64,000 nt of DNA from Phytobacter palmae (GTDB lineage: Bacteria > Pseudomonadota > Gammaproteobacteria > Enterobacterales > Enterobacteriaceae), in contig FONB01000012.1 in assembly GCA_900112785.1 (NCBI GenBank), positions 86,401 to 150,400 on the forward strand, given 5' to 3'. Below are positions 36,491-48,715 of this stretch, piece by piece. The stretch's first letter is position 1, and each line of letters starts with the position of its first letter. Position numbers and translations under genes: made by a program. The notes under the pieces are model-generated. The model did not search any database and had not been told where the DNA came from. It saw nothing but the letters and a program-made list of their open reading frames with translations.

Positions 36491-37123
36491 ATGGATAAAC
36501 AGTTAGTCGAAAATGTGGTCACCCGGGTTCTGGATGAGATGCGTACGCATCCCATTCCTCTGGGTATATCGAACCGACATATCCATCTTTCACCTGAGGA
36601 TTTCGAGCGGTTATTTCCAGGTCAGAGGGTGACGGTTAAAAAAGCGTTGCTGCAACCCGGTTATTTTGCGGCGGAGCAGACCGTCACGCTGGCAGGACCA
36701 AAAGGGCAACTAAAAAATGTGCGCCTGCTTGGCCCGCTACGCGGCGCCAGCCAGGTCGAGATTTCTCGTACGGACGCCCGTACGTTGGGTATCGCCGCCC
36801 CGCTGCGGATGTCCGGCAATCTGGCGGATACACCAGGCATCAAGCTGGTGAGTCCGTATGCGGAAATCGACTTACCCAACGGCGTCATCGTCGCACAACG
36901 GCACATTCATATGTCGCCGCTGGACGCCCTGGTTCTGCGCGTTTCCCATGGCGATAACGTCTGCGTTGCAATTGAAGGCACCGGGCGCCGGGTGATTTTT
37001 GATGATGTCGCCATCCGCGTGGCGCCGGGTTTGCTTCTCGAAATGCATATCGATACCGATGAAGCGAATGCCTGTGGCGCAGATGAACCCGGCGCTTGCG
37101 TTCGTCTGGTACCACGCGCATGA
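36491..37123 (+). CDS. pduL: Phosphotransacylase PduL
   Basis: Turns propionyl-CoA into propionyl phosphate and recycles CoA inside the shell. Not related to the Pta family. 210 residues with an N-terminal encapsulation helix (MDKQLVENVVTRVLDEM) and two zinc-binding histidine motifs, SNRHIHLSPEDFE and AQRHIHMSPLDA. It starts two bases after pduK. Confidence 0.97.
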   Translation: MDKQLVENVVTRVLDEMRTHPIPLGISNRHIHLSPEDFERLFPGQRVTVKKALLQPGYFAAEQTVTLAGPKGQLKNVRLLGPLRGASQVEISRTDARTLGIAAPLRMSGNLADTPGIKLVSPYAEIDLPNGVIVAQRHIHMSPLDALVLRVSHGDNVCVAIEGTGRRVIFDDVAIRVAPGLLLEMHIDTDEANACGADEPGACVRLVPRA

Positions 37124-37611
37124 ACAGCGAACAGTTGGCGCACATTGTCGAGCGGATCGTTACCCGCCTGCAGGCCAGGCAGGGCAACACTCTTACGCTC
37201 AGACAGGAAGAGCTGCGTCATGCCTCTGTGATGAAGTTTTTTCTGAACCATGACGCGCTCTGCGTACAACAAACCGATCTGTGTTTTCTGGGGGCGCTGG
37301 CAGACGGCGACCAGGACAACACTGCCGTTGCACACCTGTTTGAAGCTCTGGCGTTGGGCTTGTCCGTGAGTATTACATTAAACAGCAGGCTGCTGCCCTG
37401 CCTGCCCCTGAAAACGCTGGCAAAACTGCCTGTGACGTTTATGGATGAGCAAGGAAGCATGGTGGTAATCCATCAGGCAAAAGTATTGAGTTACCGCGAT
37501 GTCGCGGGCCTCAACGCATGCTGGCTTGCTATCTCACGTAAAACGGTCATCACGGCGCTGGCCCGCGACGCGGTAATTTCGCAATACATACGACTCGTGA
37601 AGCAGGAGTAA
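37120..37611 (+). CDS. pduM: Microcompartment assembly protein PduM
   Basis: 163-residue protein needed for normal compartment structure; its biochemistry is not known. It begins with a helix of the targeting type (MNSEQLAHIVERIVTRL). The start at 37120 overlaps the pduL stop by ATGA. Confidence 0.93.
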   Translation: MNSEQLAHIVERIVTRLQARQGNTLTLRQEELRHASVMKFFLNHDALCVQQTDLCFLGALADGDQDNTAVAHLFEALALGLSVSITLNSRLLPCLPLKTLAKLPVTFMDEQGSMVVIHQAKVLSYRDVAGLNACWLAISRKTVITALARDAVISQYIRLVKQE

Positions 37612-37614
37612 AGC

Positions 37615-37890
37615 ATGCATCTCGCAAGGGTAACTGGCTCGGTGGTCTCGACACAAAAATCGGCTTCTCTGGTGGGCAAAAAACTGCTGCTGGTCCGGCG
37701 GGTTTCGGCAGACGGCGAACTTCCTGTCAACCCATTACAGGGTGATGAAGTGGCCGTCGATTCCGTTGGTGCAGGTGTCGGCGAACTGGTTCTGCTCAGC
37801 AGTGGGTCCAGTGCGAGGCATGTTTTTTCCGGACCGAACGAAGCCATTGATTTGGCAGTAGTCGGCATTGTCGACACCCTGTCGCGCTAA
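37615..37890 (+). CDS. pduN: Microcompartment vertex protein PduN (BMC-P pentamer)
   Basis: 91-residue EutN/CcmL-type pentamer that caps the vertices. Typical N-terminus [27 protein letters not shown] and [21 protein letters not shown] in the middle. AGCAGGAG lies before the ATG; 3 bases after pduM. Confidence 0.97.
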   Translation: MHLARVTGSVVSTQKSASLVGKKLLLVRRVSADGELPVNPLQGDEVAVDSVGAGVGELVLLSSGSSARHVFSGPNEAIDLAVVGIVDTLSR

Positions 37891-37899
37891 GGAGGAATG

Positions 37900-38904
37900 A
37901 TGGCCATTTATACCCGCACTGGCGACGCTGGCACTACGGCCCTGTTTAGCGGCCAGCGCGTCAGCAAAACACATCCACGCGTCGAGGCATACGGCACGCT
38001 GGATGAACTCAACTCCCAGTTGAGTCTCTGTGCGTGCGCCGTGCAAGTCCCTGCCAGCAAGCCATTTCTGGAAGCGGTGCAACAGCAGATTTTCTGGTTT
38101 AGCGCCGAACTGGCGAGCGAAAGCGAAACACCCTCGCCAAAACAGCGCTATGTCAGCGCCCAAGATATTGCCGCTCTGGAGCAGGCAATAGATAAGGCGA
38201 TGTCTCAGGTCGACAACGTGCATAGTTTTGTGCTGCCAGGACGCTGCGAAGCAGCTGCCCGCTTGCATGTTGCCCGGACACTGGCCCGCAAAGCCGAACG
38301 TCGACTGGTGGAGTTGAGTGAACAAGTAAACGTCCGTCAGGTGCTGATGCGCTATATCAACCGCCTTTCCGACTGCTTATATGCACTGGCGCGCCTGGAA
38401 GATCACCAGGTACACCAGGAAAAAGTGATTCACGAAATCGCGATGCGCTACCGCGCTGCGGCGCAAGTCATACCGGCGAAAGCCACCGCAATGTCACTTT
38501 CATTTCATGATCTTCATCAGCTTGCAAAAGCGGCAATGAAGCGTGCTGGCGACCTTAACGTGCCGGTGGTGATAAGCGTCGTGGACGCCCACGGCATCGG
38601 CATGCTGACCTGGCGTATGCCCGACGCGCTGCTGGTCAGTAGCGACCTGGCGCCGAAGAAAGCATGGACGGCAGTCGCGATGAAATCGGCCACACATGAA
38701 CTTTCTGATGGAGTGCAACCCGGACGCGCGCTGTATGGGTTAGATGCGCACATGGAAGGCAAAGTCGTCACGTTTGGCGGCGGTTTCCCCATCTGGCGTG
38801 ACGGCAACATTATTGGTGGTCTTGGTATCAGCGGTGGTTCCGTTGAACAAGACATGGACATTGCTCAGACCGCACTTGCGGCGATTAACACGGGAAAAAA
38901 ATAA
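37900..38904 (+). CDS. pduO: Corrinoid adenosyltransferase PduO
   Basis: Makes adenosylcobalamin from cob(I)alamin and ATP for the dehydratase. Two domains: the N-terminal adenosyltransferase (about 1-185: YTRTGDAGTTALF, then RCEAAARLHVARTLARKAERR) and a C-terminal DUF336/HbpS-like domain (about 200-334, binds heme in homologues). 334 residues from MAIYTRTG; an ATG three bases before is in frame but crowds the AAGGAGG site. Confidence 0.96.
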   Translation: MAIYTRTGDAGTTALFSGQRVSKTHPRVEAYGTLDELNSQLSLCACAVQVPASKPFLEAVQQQIFWFSAELASESETPSPKQRYVSAQDIAALEQAIDKAMSQVDNVHSFVLPGRCEAAARLHVARTLARKAERRLVELSEQVNVRQVLMRYINRLSDCLYALARLEDHQVHQEKVIHEIAMRYRAAAQVIPAKATAMSLSFHDLHQLAKAAMKRAGDLNVPVVISVVDAHGIGMLTWRMPDALLVSSDLAPKKAWTAVAMKSATHELSDGVQPGRALYGLDAHMEGKVVTFGGGFPIWRDGNIIGGLGISGGSVEQDMDIAQTALAAINTGKK

Positions 38905-40295
38905 TGAATACGACCGAACTTGAAGCCCTGATTCGCACCATCCTGAGCGAACAACTGACACCTGCACCAGAGAAAAAAGAGATCTGCACAAAAGGAGTGT
39001 TCGGCACGCCGAATGAGGCTATCAACGCAGCACACCAGGCCTTCCTGCGCTACCAACAGTGCCCCTTAAAAACCCGTAGCGCCATTATTTCCGGAATTCG
39101 CAATGAACTGGCTGCATATCTGGCCGAACTGGCGGAAGAGAGCGCCACAGAAACCGGTATGGGCAACAAAGAAGATAAGTTTCTCAAAAACAAAGCCGCG
39201 CTGGAAAATACCCCGGGTATTGAAGATCTCACCACCACTGCGCTGACTGGCGACGGCGGCATGGTGTTATTCGAATATTCCCCGTTTGGCGTTATTGGTT
39301 CCGTTGCACCCAGCACGAACCCGACCGAAACCATCATTAACAACAGTATCAGTATGCTGGCAGCAGGAAATACCGTTTATTTCAGTCCGCATCCGGGTGC
39401 GAAAAAGGTTTCGCTCAAGCTGATCCGCATGATCGAAGATATCGCTTTCCGCCATACCGGTATTCACAACCTGGTGGTGACCGTAGCCGAGCCCACTTTC
39501 GAAGCCACCCAGCAGATGATGGCACATCCCAAAATCGCCCTGCTGGCAATTACCGGTGGTCCTGGCATTGTTCTGATGGGCCTTAAGAGCGGCAAAAAAG
39601 TGATCGGCGCCGGTGCCGGAAACCCACCGTGTATTGTTGACGAAACCGCCGATCTGGTGAAAGCAGCGGAAGACATCATCAATGGCGCATCCTTCGATTA
39701 CAACCTGCCCTGTATCGCGGAAAAGAGCCTGATTGTTGTTGACTGCGTTGCAGATCGCCTGATGCAACAGATGCAGGCATTTGGTGCGTTGCGCATTACC
39801 GGTGCGGATATCGACAAACTTCGTGCCGTCTGTATCCAGGATGGGGTGGCCAACAAAAAACTGGTCGGTAAAAGTCCTTCACACATTCTGCAAGCCGCAG
39901 GTCTGAGCGTGCCGCCCAAAGCCCCGCGCCTGTTGATCGCCGAAGTACAAGGCAACGACCCGTTGGTTACCGCAGAGCAGTTAATGCCCGTACTGCCTGT
40001 CGTTCGGGTTAACGACTTTGATGCCGCCCTCGCCCTTGCCCTCGTTGTTGAGGAGGGTTTGCACCACACGGCGGTGATGCATTCACAAAATGTCTCCCGC
40101 TTAAATCTGGCTGCTCGCAGCCTGCAGACCTCCATCTTTGTGAAAAACGGACCGTCTTATGCAGGCATTGGCGTCGGCGGTGAAGGCTTTACCACCTTCA
40201 CCATCGCAACACCAACCGGCGAAGGTACAACATCGGCAAAAACTTTTGCACGTTCACGCCGTTGCGTACTGACCAACGGCTTCTCCATTCGCTAA
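38904..40295 (+). CDS. pduP: CoA-acylating propionaldehyde dehydrogenase PduP
   Basis: Oxidises propionaldehyde to propionyl-CoA with NAD+ inside the shell. 463 residues: a short N-terminal encapsulation helix (MNTTELEALIRTILSEQL), a linker, then the aldehyde dehydrogenase fold with catalytic Cys270 in FDYNLPCIAEKS. Its start shares one base with the pduO stop. Confidence 0.97.
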   Translation: MNTTELEALIRTILSEQLTPAPEKKEICTKGVFGTPNEAINAAHQAFLRYQQCPLKTRSAIISGIRNELAAYLAELAEESATETGMGNKEDKFLKNKAALENTPGIEDLTTTALTGDGGMVLFEYSPFGVIGSVAPSTNPTETIINNSISMLAAGNTVYFSPHPGAKKVSLKLIRMIEDIAFRHTGIHNLVVTVAEPTFEATQQMMAHPKIALLAITGGPGIVLMGLKSGKKVIGAGAGNPPCIVDETADLVKAAEDIINGASFDYNLPCIAEKSLIVVDCVADRLMQQMQAFGALRITGADIDKLRAVCIQDGVANKKLVGKSPSHILQAAGLSVPPKAPRLLIAEVQGNDPLVTAEQLMPVLPVVRVNDFDAALALALVVEEGLHHTAVMHSQNVSRLNLAARSLQTSIFVKNGPSYAGIGVGGEGFTTFTIATPTGEGTTSAKTFARSRRCVLTNGFSIR

Positions 40296-40306
40296 TTGAG
40301 GTCGTT

Positions 40307-41419
40307 ATGAAGAGATTTTCGCTGCAAACGAGACTCTACAGCGGAGCAGGAAGCCTTGAGGTGCTTAAACGCTTTCGTAACAAGCACATATGGGTTGTCT
40401 GCGACGGTTTTCTTGCCAGCTCACCACTTATTGAAATACTGCGCAAGATGATTCCGACAGACAACCGCGTCAGCGTCTTTAGCGACATTACACCGGATCC
40501 GACCATCGCCACGGTTGTGAAAGGCATAACGCAGATGCATTCACTCCAGCCACAGGTGGTTATTGGTTTCGGCGGCGGCTCCGCGCTGGATGCGGCAAAA
40601 GCGATCGTCTGGTTCAGCAAACAACAGGACATCAATATCGAAACCTGTGTCGCTATTCCTACCACCAGCGGCACTGGCTCAGAGGTGACCAGCGCATGCG
40701 TGATAAGCGATCCCGATAAAGGCATCAAATATCCCTTGTTCGATGATGCGCTTTATCCCGATATCGCCATTCTCGACCCGGCACTTGTCGTCAGCGTTCC
40801 CCCCGCTATCACGGCGAATACCGGCATGGATGTGCTGACCCACGCCCTTGAAGCCTATGTGTCGCCTCGGGCCAGCGATTTTACCGATGCGCTGGCAGAG
40901 AAAGCAGCACAGTTAGTGTTTCAGTACCTGCCAACGGCGGTACGTAAAGGAGATTGCCTGGCGACACGTGGCAAAATGCACAATGCCGCCACCCTTGCCG
41001 GAATGGCATTCAGTCAGGCAGGGTTAGGCATTAATCACGCTATCGCCCATCAACTTGGGGGGCAATTTCACCTGCCGCATGGGTTGGCTAACGCACTGCT
41101 GCTGGGTGCAGTCATCCGCTTTAATGCCAGCGATAGACGTGCAGCGAAGCGCTATTCCCGGCTGGCAAAAGCCTGCCATTTATGCCCGCCAGGCGCGAAT
41201 GAAGTGGTCGCTATTAATTCACTGATTCGCCAGATCGAGCAGCTTCGTCAGCAGTGTGAGATGCCGACTCTTACAACTGCGCTGAAAGCAGACAAAGGCA
41301 AATTCCGTGAGCGGATCCCTGCCATGGTGCAGGCTGCGCTGGCGGATGTCACGCTCAAAACTACACCTCGCCCCGCTGATGGCGATGACATTCGACATCT
41401 CCTGGAGGAATTGCTGTGA
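40307..41419 (+). CDS. pduQ: 1-propanol dehydrogenase PduQ
   Basis: Iron-dependent alcohol dehydrogenase that reduces propionaldehyde to propanol and regenerates NAD+. 370 residues with GFGGGSALDAAK, TTSGTGSEVT and the metal-binding segment HALEAYVS…NHAIAHQLGGQFHLPHG. Start MKRFSLQTRLYSG at 40307; the open frame before it lies inside pduP. Confidence 0.97.
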   Translation: MKRFSLQTRLYSGAGSLEVLKRFRNKHIWVVCDGFLASSPLIEILRKMIPTDNRVSVFSDITPDPTIATVVKGITQMHSLQPQVVIGFGGGSALDAAKAIVWFSKQQDINIETCVAIPTTSGTGSEVTSACVISDPDKGIKYPLFDDALYPDIAILDPALVVSVPPAITANTGMDVLTHALEAYVSPRASDFTDALAEKAAQLVFQYLPTAVRKGDCLATRGKMHNAATLAGMAFSQAGLGINHAIAHQLGGQFHLPHGLANALLLGAVIRFNASDRRAAKRYSRLAKACHLCPPGANEVVAINSLIRQIEQLRQQCEMPTLTTALKADKGKFRERIPAMVQAALADVTLKTTPRPADGDDIRHLLEELL

Positions 41420-42786
41420 GTGAAGCGGCCCTTCTCTCGCCCCCCTGGGGCGAACTAACTCCGGTAACGGCTGAGACCATTCGTCAGCGCGTACGCGAAG
41501 CTGGCGTCGTTGGCGCTGGCGGCGCCGGGTTTCCAACCCATGTAAAACTACAGGCACAGGTCGAAATTTTTCTGGTTAATGCCGCCGAATGCGAACCGAT
41601 GCTGAAAGTAGATCAGCAATTAATGGCACAACAGTCGGCACGACTGGTACGTGGCGTGCTTTATGGCATGACAGCAACAGGCGCTACAGAGGGCATTATT
41701 GCGCTCAAAGAAAAATATCGCGCCGCCATTGCCGCACTTACCCCACTGCTACCTGCGCAGATTCGTCTGCATATTCTGCCTGACGTCTACCCCGCCGGAG
41801 ACGAAGTTATCACTATCTGGATGGCGACCGGGCGTCGTGTACCGCCTGCCGCGCTGCCAGTTACCGTTGGGGTGGTCGTCAATAACGTGCAGACCGTCCT
41901 CAATATCGCACGTGCCGTGGAACAGCAATACCCCGTGACCCGCAGAACCCTGACGGTAAACGGTGCGGTACGTCATCCTGTGACCGTAACGGTCCCGCTG
42001 GGTATATCGTTACGGGAAGTGCTGGATCTGGCGGGTGGTGCCACATCAGACGACCCCGCTTTTATTAACGGAGGTCCGATGATGGGCGGACTATTGCCAT
42101 CGCTGGATTCGCCTGTGACAAAAACCACAGGCGGCCTGCTGGTACTGCCGAAATCGCACTCGCTGATTCAACGCCGTCTGCAAGACGATCGTACCGTGCT
42201 GTCTATCGCCCGTACCGTCTGCGAACAGTGCAAGTTATGCACCGATCTCTGTCCAAGACATTTGATAGGCCATGAATTGTCACCTCACCTTCTGGTGCGT
42301 GCCGTCAATTATCAAAATGTTGCTACGCCGCAAACGCTGCTAAGTGCCCTGACCTGTTCTGAATGCAATGTCTGCGAAAGCGTTGCCTGCCCGACAGGTA
42401 TCTCACCGATGAGGATCAACCGTCTGCTTAAAGCTGAATTACGCGCCAGCGGCGCACGCTATAACGGGTCACTGCGCGAGGCTGACAAGATGGCGCGCTA
42501 TCGCCTGATCCCCGTCAAGCGTCTGGTGACCAAACTTGGCCTGCACGACTGGTATCAGGATGCGCCGCTGGAAGAGCACGTCATTACCCCTTCACAGGTC
42601 GTATTGCCGCTGCGCCAGCATATTGGTGTGCCAGCGATTCCCTGTGTAAAAGAGGGTGAAATCGTCACACGGGGGCAACGTATTGCCGACGTTCCCGAAG
42701 GTGCACTGGGGGTGCCCCTTCATGCCAGTATCGACGGCGTTATTGCATCAGTCACAGATAAAGCCATTACAGTTGTACGAGGATAA
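41416..42786 (+). CDS. pduS: Cobalamin reductase PduS
   Basis: Flavin/iron-sulfur protein related to RnfC that reduces cob(III)alamin for PduO. 456 residues: NADH/FMN-site [12 protein letters not shown] (33-44), a SLBB-like middle, and two [4Fe-4S] motifs, Cys269/272/275/279 and Cys314/317/320/325. GTG start in a 4-base overlap with pduQ, with GGAGGAA upstream. Confidence 0.96.
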   Translation: MSEAALLSPPWGELTPVTAETIRQRVREAGVVGAGGAGFPTHVKLQAQVEIFLVNAAECEPMLKVDQQLMAQQSARLVRGVLYGMTATGATEGIIALKEKYRAAIAALTPLLPAQIRLHILPDVYPAGDEVITIWMATGRRVPPAALPVTVGVVVNNVQTVLNIARAVEQQYPVTRRTLTVNGAVRHPVTVTVPLGISLREVLDLAGGATSDDPAFINGGPMMGGLLPSLDSPVTKTTGGLLVLPKSHSLIQRRLQDDRTVLSIARTVCEQCKLCTDLCPRHLIGHELSPHLLVRAVNYQNVATPQTLLSALTCSECNVCESVACPTGISPMRINRLLKAELRASGARYNGSLREADKMARYRLIPVKRLVTKLGLHDWYQDAPLEEHVITPSQVVLPLRQHIGVPAIPCVKEGEIVTRGQRIADVPEGALGVPLHASIDGVIASVTDKAITVVRG

Positions 42787-42788
42787 CC

Positions 42789-43343
42789 ATGTCACAGGCA
42801 ATTGGAATACTTGAATTAACCAGCATAGCCAAAGGCATGGAATTGGGTGATGCCATGCTCAAAAGCGCTAATGTGACACTTCTGGTCAGTAAGACGCTTT
42901 GCCCCGGTAAATTTTTAGTCATAGTGGGAGGCGATGTAGGAGCAGTCCAGCAAGCCATTGCCACAGGCGACAGCCAGGCCGGAGAGATGCTGGTCGACAG
43001 TCTGGTCCTTCCCAATATTCATGCCAGCGTCCTGCCTGCCATTAGCGGGCTCAATGCCGTAGATCAACGCCAGGCAGTGGGGATCGTTGAGACCTGGAGC
43101 GTGGCTGCCTGCGTCAGTGCGGCAGATCGAGCAGTGAAAGCGTCGAATGTCACCCTGGTACGCGTTCATATGGCGTTCGGCATCGGCGGTAAATGTTATA
43201 TGGTCGTGACCGGCGATATCTCGGATGTGGAAAATGCCGTCGCCGTTGCCAGTGAAAGCGCAGGCGAAAAAGGACTACTGGTGTACCGCTCGGTGATCCC
43301 GCGTCCCCATGAAGCCATGTGGCGCCAGATTGTGGAGGGGTAA
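42789..43343 (+). CDS. pduT: Microcompartment shell protein PduT (BMC-T with [4Fe-4S])
   Basis: Tandem BMC protein, 184 residues. Cys108 (WSVAACVS) is at the position that binds a [4Fe-4S] cluster in the trimer pore, so it may pass electrons across the shell to PduS. Confidence 0.97.
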   Translation: MSQAIGILELTSIAKGMELGDAMLKSANVTLLVSKTLCPGKFLVIVGGDVGAVQQAIATGDSQAGEMLVDSLVLPNIHASVLPAISGLNAVDQRQAVGIVETWSVAACVSAADRAVKASNVTLVRVHMAFGIGGKCYMVVTGDISDVENAVAVASESAGEKGLLVYRSVIPRPHEAMWRQIVEG

Positions 43344-43693
43344 TGGAGATACAACGCAGCACTGAACGCATGATTCAGGAATATGTGCCTGGTAAGCAAG
43401 TCACCCTGGCCCATTTAATTGCCAATCCAGGTAAAGATCTCTACAAAAAGCTGGGGTTAAGCGAGACGGCTTCCGCCATTGGCATTCTGACGATTACCCC
43501 CAGTGAGGCTTCGATCATTGCCTGCGATATTGCGACCAAATCCGGGGCGGTAGAGATCGGGTTTATCGATCGTTTTACGGGTGCCGTGGTCCTCACGGGG
43601 GATGTCTCTTCTGTGGAGTATGCACTACGCCAGGTGACCCGTTCGCTCGGTGAAATGCTGCAGTTTACGACCTGCCTGGTCACAAGGACCTGA
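43343..43693 (+). CDS. pduU: Microcompartment shell protein PduU (permuted BMC-H)
   Basis: Circularly permuted BMC protein, 116 residues, with the N-terminal strand ([20 protein letters not shown]) that forms a beta-barrel plug over the pore. Start at 43343 overlaps the pduT TAA by one base. Confidence 0.97.
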   Translation: MEIQRSTERMIQEYVPGKQVTLAHLIANPGKDLYKKLGLSETASAIGILTITPSEASIIACDIATKSGAVEIGFIDRFTGAVVLTGDVSSVEYALRQVTRSLGEMLQFTTCLVTRT

Positions 43694-43697
43694 CGTG

Positions 43698-46083
<2,386 letters not shown>

Positions 46084-46122
46084 CACTATCCCGAGGTTAC
46101 GTATCACAATGAGAGGTTGAAC

Positions 46123-46989
46123 TTGGCGCTGGCACAGTGTCCCGCATCCTGCGGCGAGATCATTCAGGGATGGATCCTGGGTAGTGAAAAGCTGGTTTCC
46201 TGCCCTGTCGACTGGTACAGCGAGGTTGAAATTACAACCGGTACGCCTTTGCCTGCTGAACGTCCCCTGGTACGAGCAATGGTAAAACAGGTGCTGGCAC
46301 ACTGGCAGCTACCCGCTTCATTAAGCAATGAAATCCGCATTGACTGCCGCTCGACCATTCCTGTCGCCAAAGGGATGGCGAGCAGCACCGCGGATATCGC
46401 AGCAACGGCGGTTGCCACTTCACGTCATCTTGGATTTACGCTTGATGATGTCACGCTTTCTCAGCTTTGCGTGGCGCTGGAACCCACCGACAGTACCGTT
46501 TTTCGCTCTCTGACCTTGTTTGATCACAATACCGCGCAAACGCGAATCTCCTGTGAGCACGTTCCCGCACTCGACGTTTTATTACTGGAAAGCCCGTTAA
46601 CGCTTCGTACAGAAGATTATCATCGCCTGCCCCGTCGGGCTGCGCTGATAACAAATGCTGAAATACTCGACACAGCCTGGCGCAAAGTACAGCGCGCCTG
46701 TCTGACAAACGATCCTGCATTATTGGGCGAAGCGGCATCGCAGAGTGCTATTGCAAGCCAGACGCTGCTGCCTAAACCAGGTTTTAATTCGCTGGTGGGG
46801 ATTGTGGAACAGTGCGATTTGTACGGGCTGAATGTGGCCCATAGCGGTAGCGTTGTGGGATTATTTCTGGACAGACAACGTCATGATCTGGCGAAAGTGC
46901 GTGAGTTGCTGAGTAAACCTGCACTGCAACGGCACTGGCCGCGCCAATATCTGTTACGCATGGTAGAAGGAGGGGTAAGAGAACGGTGA
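46123..46989 (+). CDS. pduX: L-threonine kinase PduX
   Basis: GHMP-family kinase that makes L-threonine O-3-phosphate, precursor of the cobalamin aminopropanol linker. 288 residues from the TTG at 46123. QCPASCGEIIQGWILGSEKLV is the opening and SSTIPVAKGMASSTADIAATA (typed as RSTIPVAKGMASS) the ATP loop. No ATG is in frame between the cobA stop and the conserved region. TTG at 46117 or 46123 are the only starts, and GAGAGG (46111-46116) fits the second. Confidence 0.9.
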   Translation: MALAQCPASCGEIIQGWILGSEKLVSCPVDWYSEVEITTGTPLPAERPLVRAMVKQVLAHWQLPASLSNEIRIDCRSTIPVAKGMASSTADIAATAVATSRHLGFTLDDVTLSQLCVALEPTDSTVFRSLTLFDHNTAQTRISCEHVPALDVLLLESPLTLRTEDYHRLPRRAALITNAEILDTAWRKVQRACLTNDPALLGEAASQSAIASQTLLPKPGFNSLVGIVEQCDLYGLNVAHSGSVVGLFLDRQRHDLAKVRELLSKPALQRHWPRQYLLRMVEGGVRER

Positions 46990-47007
46990 GAGAGTGCCTC
47001 TCACCGT
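46983..47007. terminator. Hairpin at the end of the pdu operon
   Basis: Stem ACGGTGAGAG / CTCTCACCGT with a five-base loop. The pduX stop lies inside the left arm, and the converging tmaR gene ends 8 bases beyond. The T tract is poor on both sides. Confidence 0.6.
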
Positions 47008-47014
47008 CAGAGGA

Positions 47015-47350
47015 TTACTCTTGTTTCGGTTCAACGGGTTTCTGTTCACCCATTGTTTTCAGTTTCTTGGAAATCTCGCGGCGTTCTTTAGAGATCTCAG
47101 CGTTTTTGATGATGTAATCATCAACGCGGTCTTCGTAATCGCTTTTCATGCTGGCGATGATGCCCTGGATAGCTTCCACGCTCATACCCGGCTTGATATA
47201 GTCGCTCAGGTTGTCCAGCAGCAGTACACGTTTCTGGTTATCACGGATCTTTTTCTCAACATCCTGGATTTCGCGCTGCAGTTTATTCTTACGACGGAAC
47301 AGACGAACAAACTCCAGAACGTCCTGGAATGAAGGCTTACTTGTTTCCAT
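47015..47350 (-). CDS. tmaR: Pole-localizer protein TmaR (YeeX, DUF496)
   Basis: Coiled-coil protein that in E. coli clusters at the cell pole and controls sugar uptake by holding enzyme I of the PTS. 111 residues, highly charged, nearly all helix: [42 protein letters not shown]. The start METSKPSF at 47350 is preceded by AGGGG. The C-terminal tail ([11 protein letters not shown]) differs from E. coli. Confidence 0.95.
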   Translation of the reverse strand: METSKPSFQDVLEFVRLFRRKNKLQREIQDVEKKIRDNQKRVLLLDNLSDYIKPGMSVEAIQGIIASMKSDYEDRVDDYIIKNAEISKERREISKKLKTMGEQKPVEPKQE

Positions 47351-47465
47351 TTTGATACCCCTGCTAATGTGAGATTCGGATTCGTTAAAGCAACCGCCTA
47401 AGACCTTACTTTTAGCCGTTGCTGATGACAATGATTTTATCCTTTTCTCTATCATAACCCCAAAT

Positions 47466-47487
47466 CAGGCTGAATCGAAACAGCCTG
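47466..47487 (-). terminator. Terminator of yeeA
   Basis: Stem CAGGCTG / CAGCCTG with an eight-base loop between the yeeA stop and the start side of tmaR. The T tract is better on the plus strand (ACTGTTTTT), so it may act both ways. Confidence 0.55.
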
Positions 47488-47512
47488 ACTGTTTTTCCGA
47501 ATTGTATGAGGC

Positions 47513-48571
47513 TTATTTGCGCAGCGCCCGGCAAATTAAATGGGACATCAGCTCCAGTTGCCGTGCCAGCTCCATGCTCAACCATACATAGCCATGAATC
47601 GAATTCTCCGCCAACGCATCGCCCTGATGATCACGTAGCAGGTCACGTAACTCGGCGACAATTTCGGTCAGCTTTTCAGTATTGGCCAGAATGGGCTGCG
47701 GATTACCTTCATAGAGCGCGTGGGCAATGGTTAACAGCGTCTGCTGCGTCATTTGCTGCGTTTCACGTAACGTGCTGGCGTTGAGCATAACGAAGTGGCT
47801 TGAGCGGGAAGCCCAGTGCGCGTTCATTTGCAGCTCCAGCACACACACCATATTGCGGCTTACGGTCTGGATAGCTTCAAAAATAGCTTTCTGAATGTGC
47901 GTCTCTTTGCTGGCGGGAGTAATCAGGCCGCGCATCTTCACCACGTCATTAAGAATTTTTTGCAGATGCTTGTCCAGACGCGGACGTTCAACGAGATTAC
48001 GCGAAAAGCCAGCCTGATAGACCCGATTGAAGGCCGTAACGTAGTTTGCCATTTGAATGCGCCAGTGCAGGAAGGCTCGCTGCGGCCAGATACCGGTGAA
48101 CAGCATTGCCAGTAAAGAGCCCAGAATGACGTCGCCGCTTCGCCATAACGCTGTATTCATATCCCCTGCCGGCGCGCCAACCACAACCGACAGCGTGATA
48201 CCGATAAGTAATGCCTGATAGGGTTTTTTACCCAGCGCCAGCCAGCCGCAGAGAAACATAGCCCCCGCACACCACATCACCATCAGCGGAAGAGAGAGCA
48301 GCTCAAGCTTAAGAGCGACGAGACCCAGAGCGGAGCCGCAGATTGTGCCGCCAATGCGCTCAAAGGCCCTGGGAACCACATTTCCCCAGAATGAAATCGG
48401 CCCCATGATCACCACCAGGGTGATGAGTGGCCAGGTCCCCTCGGGTACATTAAGCAGACGAACCAACAAAAAAGTCAGAATAAATGCCAGCGCAATACGT
48501 ACGCCGTGAACCACGCGATAATGTCGGTAAAGACGGATCTCAAAAGGACTGAGTGATTTGTCGGGACGCAC
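47513..48571 (-). CDS. yeeA: Inner-membrane FUSC-family protein YeeA
   Basis: Fusaric-acid-resistance/aromatic-acid-exporter-like membrane protein. 352 residues as in E. coli, with N-terminal membrane helices (VALAFILTFLLVRLL-like, GPISFWGNVVPRAFERIGGT) and a long cytoplasmic helical part. I choose the GTG at 48571 (VRPDKSLSPFEIRLYRHYR) with GGAGAG upstream, because the frame open further upstream has no family similarity. Substrate unknown. Confidence 0.92.
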   Translation of the reverse strand: MRPDKSLSPFEIRLYRHYRVVHGVRIALAFILTFLLVRLLNVPEGTWPLITLVVIMGPISFWGNVVPRAFERIGGTICGSALGLVALKLELLSLPLMVMWCAGAMFLCGWLALGKKPYQALLIGITLSVVVGAPAGDMNTALWRSGDVILGSLLAMLFTGIWPQRAFLHWRIQMANYVTAFNRVYQAGFSRNLVERPRLDKHLQKILNDVVKMRGLITPASKETHIQKAIFEAIQTVSRNMVCVLELQMNAHWASRSSHFVMLNASTLRETQQMTQQTLLTIAHALYEGNPQPILANTEKLTEIVAELRDLLRDHQGDALAENSIHGYVWLSMELARQLELMSHLICRALRK

Positions 48572-48715
48572 ACCCGCTCTCCAGTCAAAAAACAACGAAG
48601 GCGCAATTGTAGCGATCTTTCTGCGGCAAGGATCACTGTTTAGAACAAAAAAAGGTCCACTGGTTAAAACCTGCACATCCGGTTTGCCAGTGAACCCCAT
48701 TAAATTATTGTGCAA

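Noticed and set aside
46109..46111. ATG just before pduX as its start
   Set aside because: It is out of frame with the kinase domain; only TTG codons are in frame.
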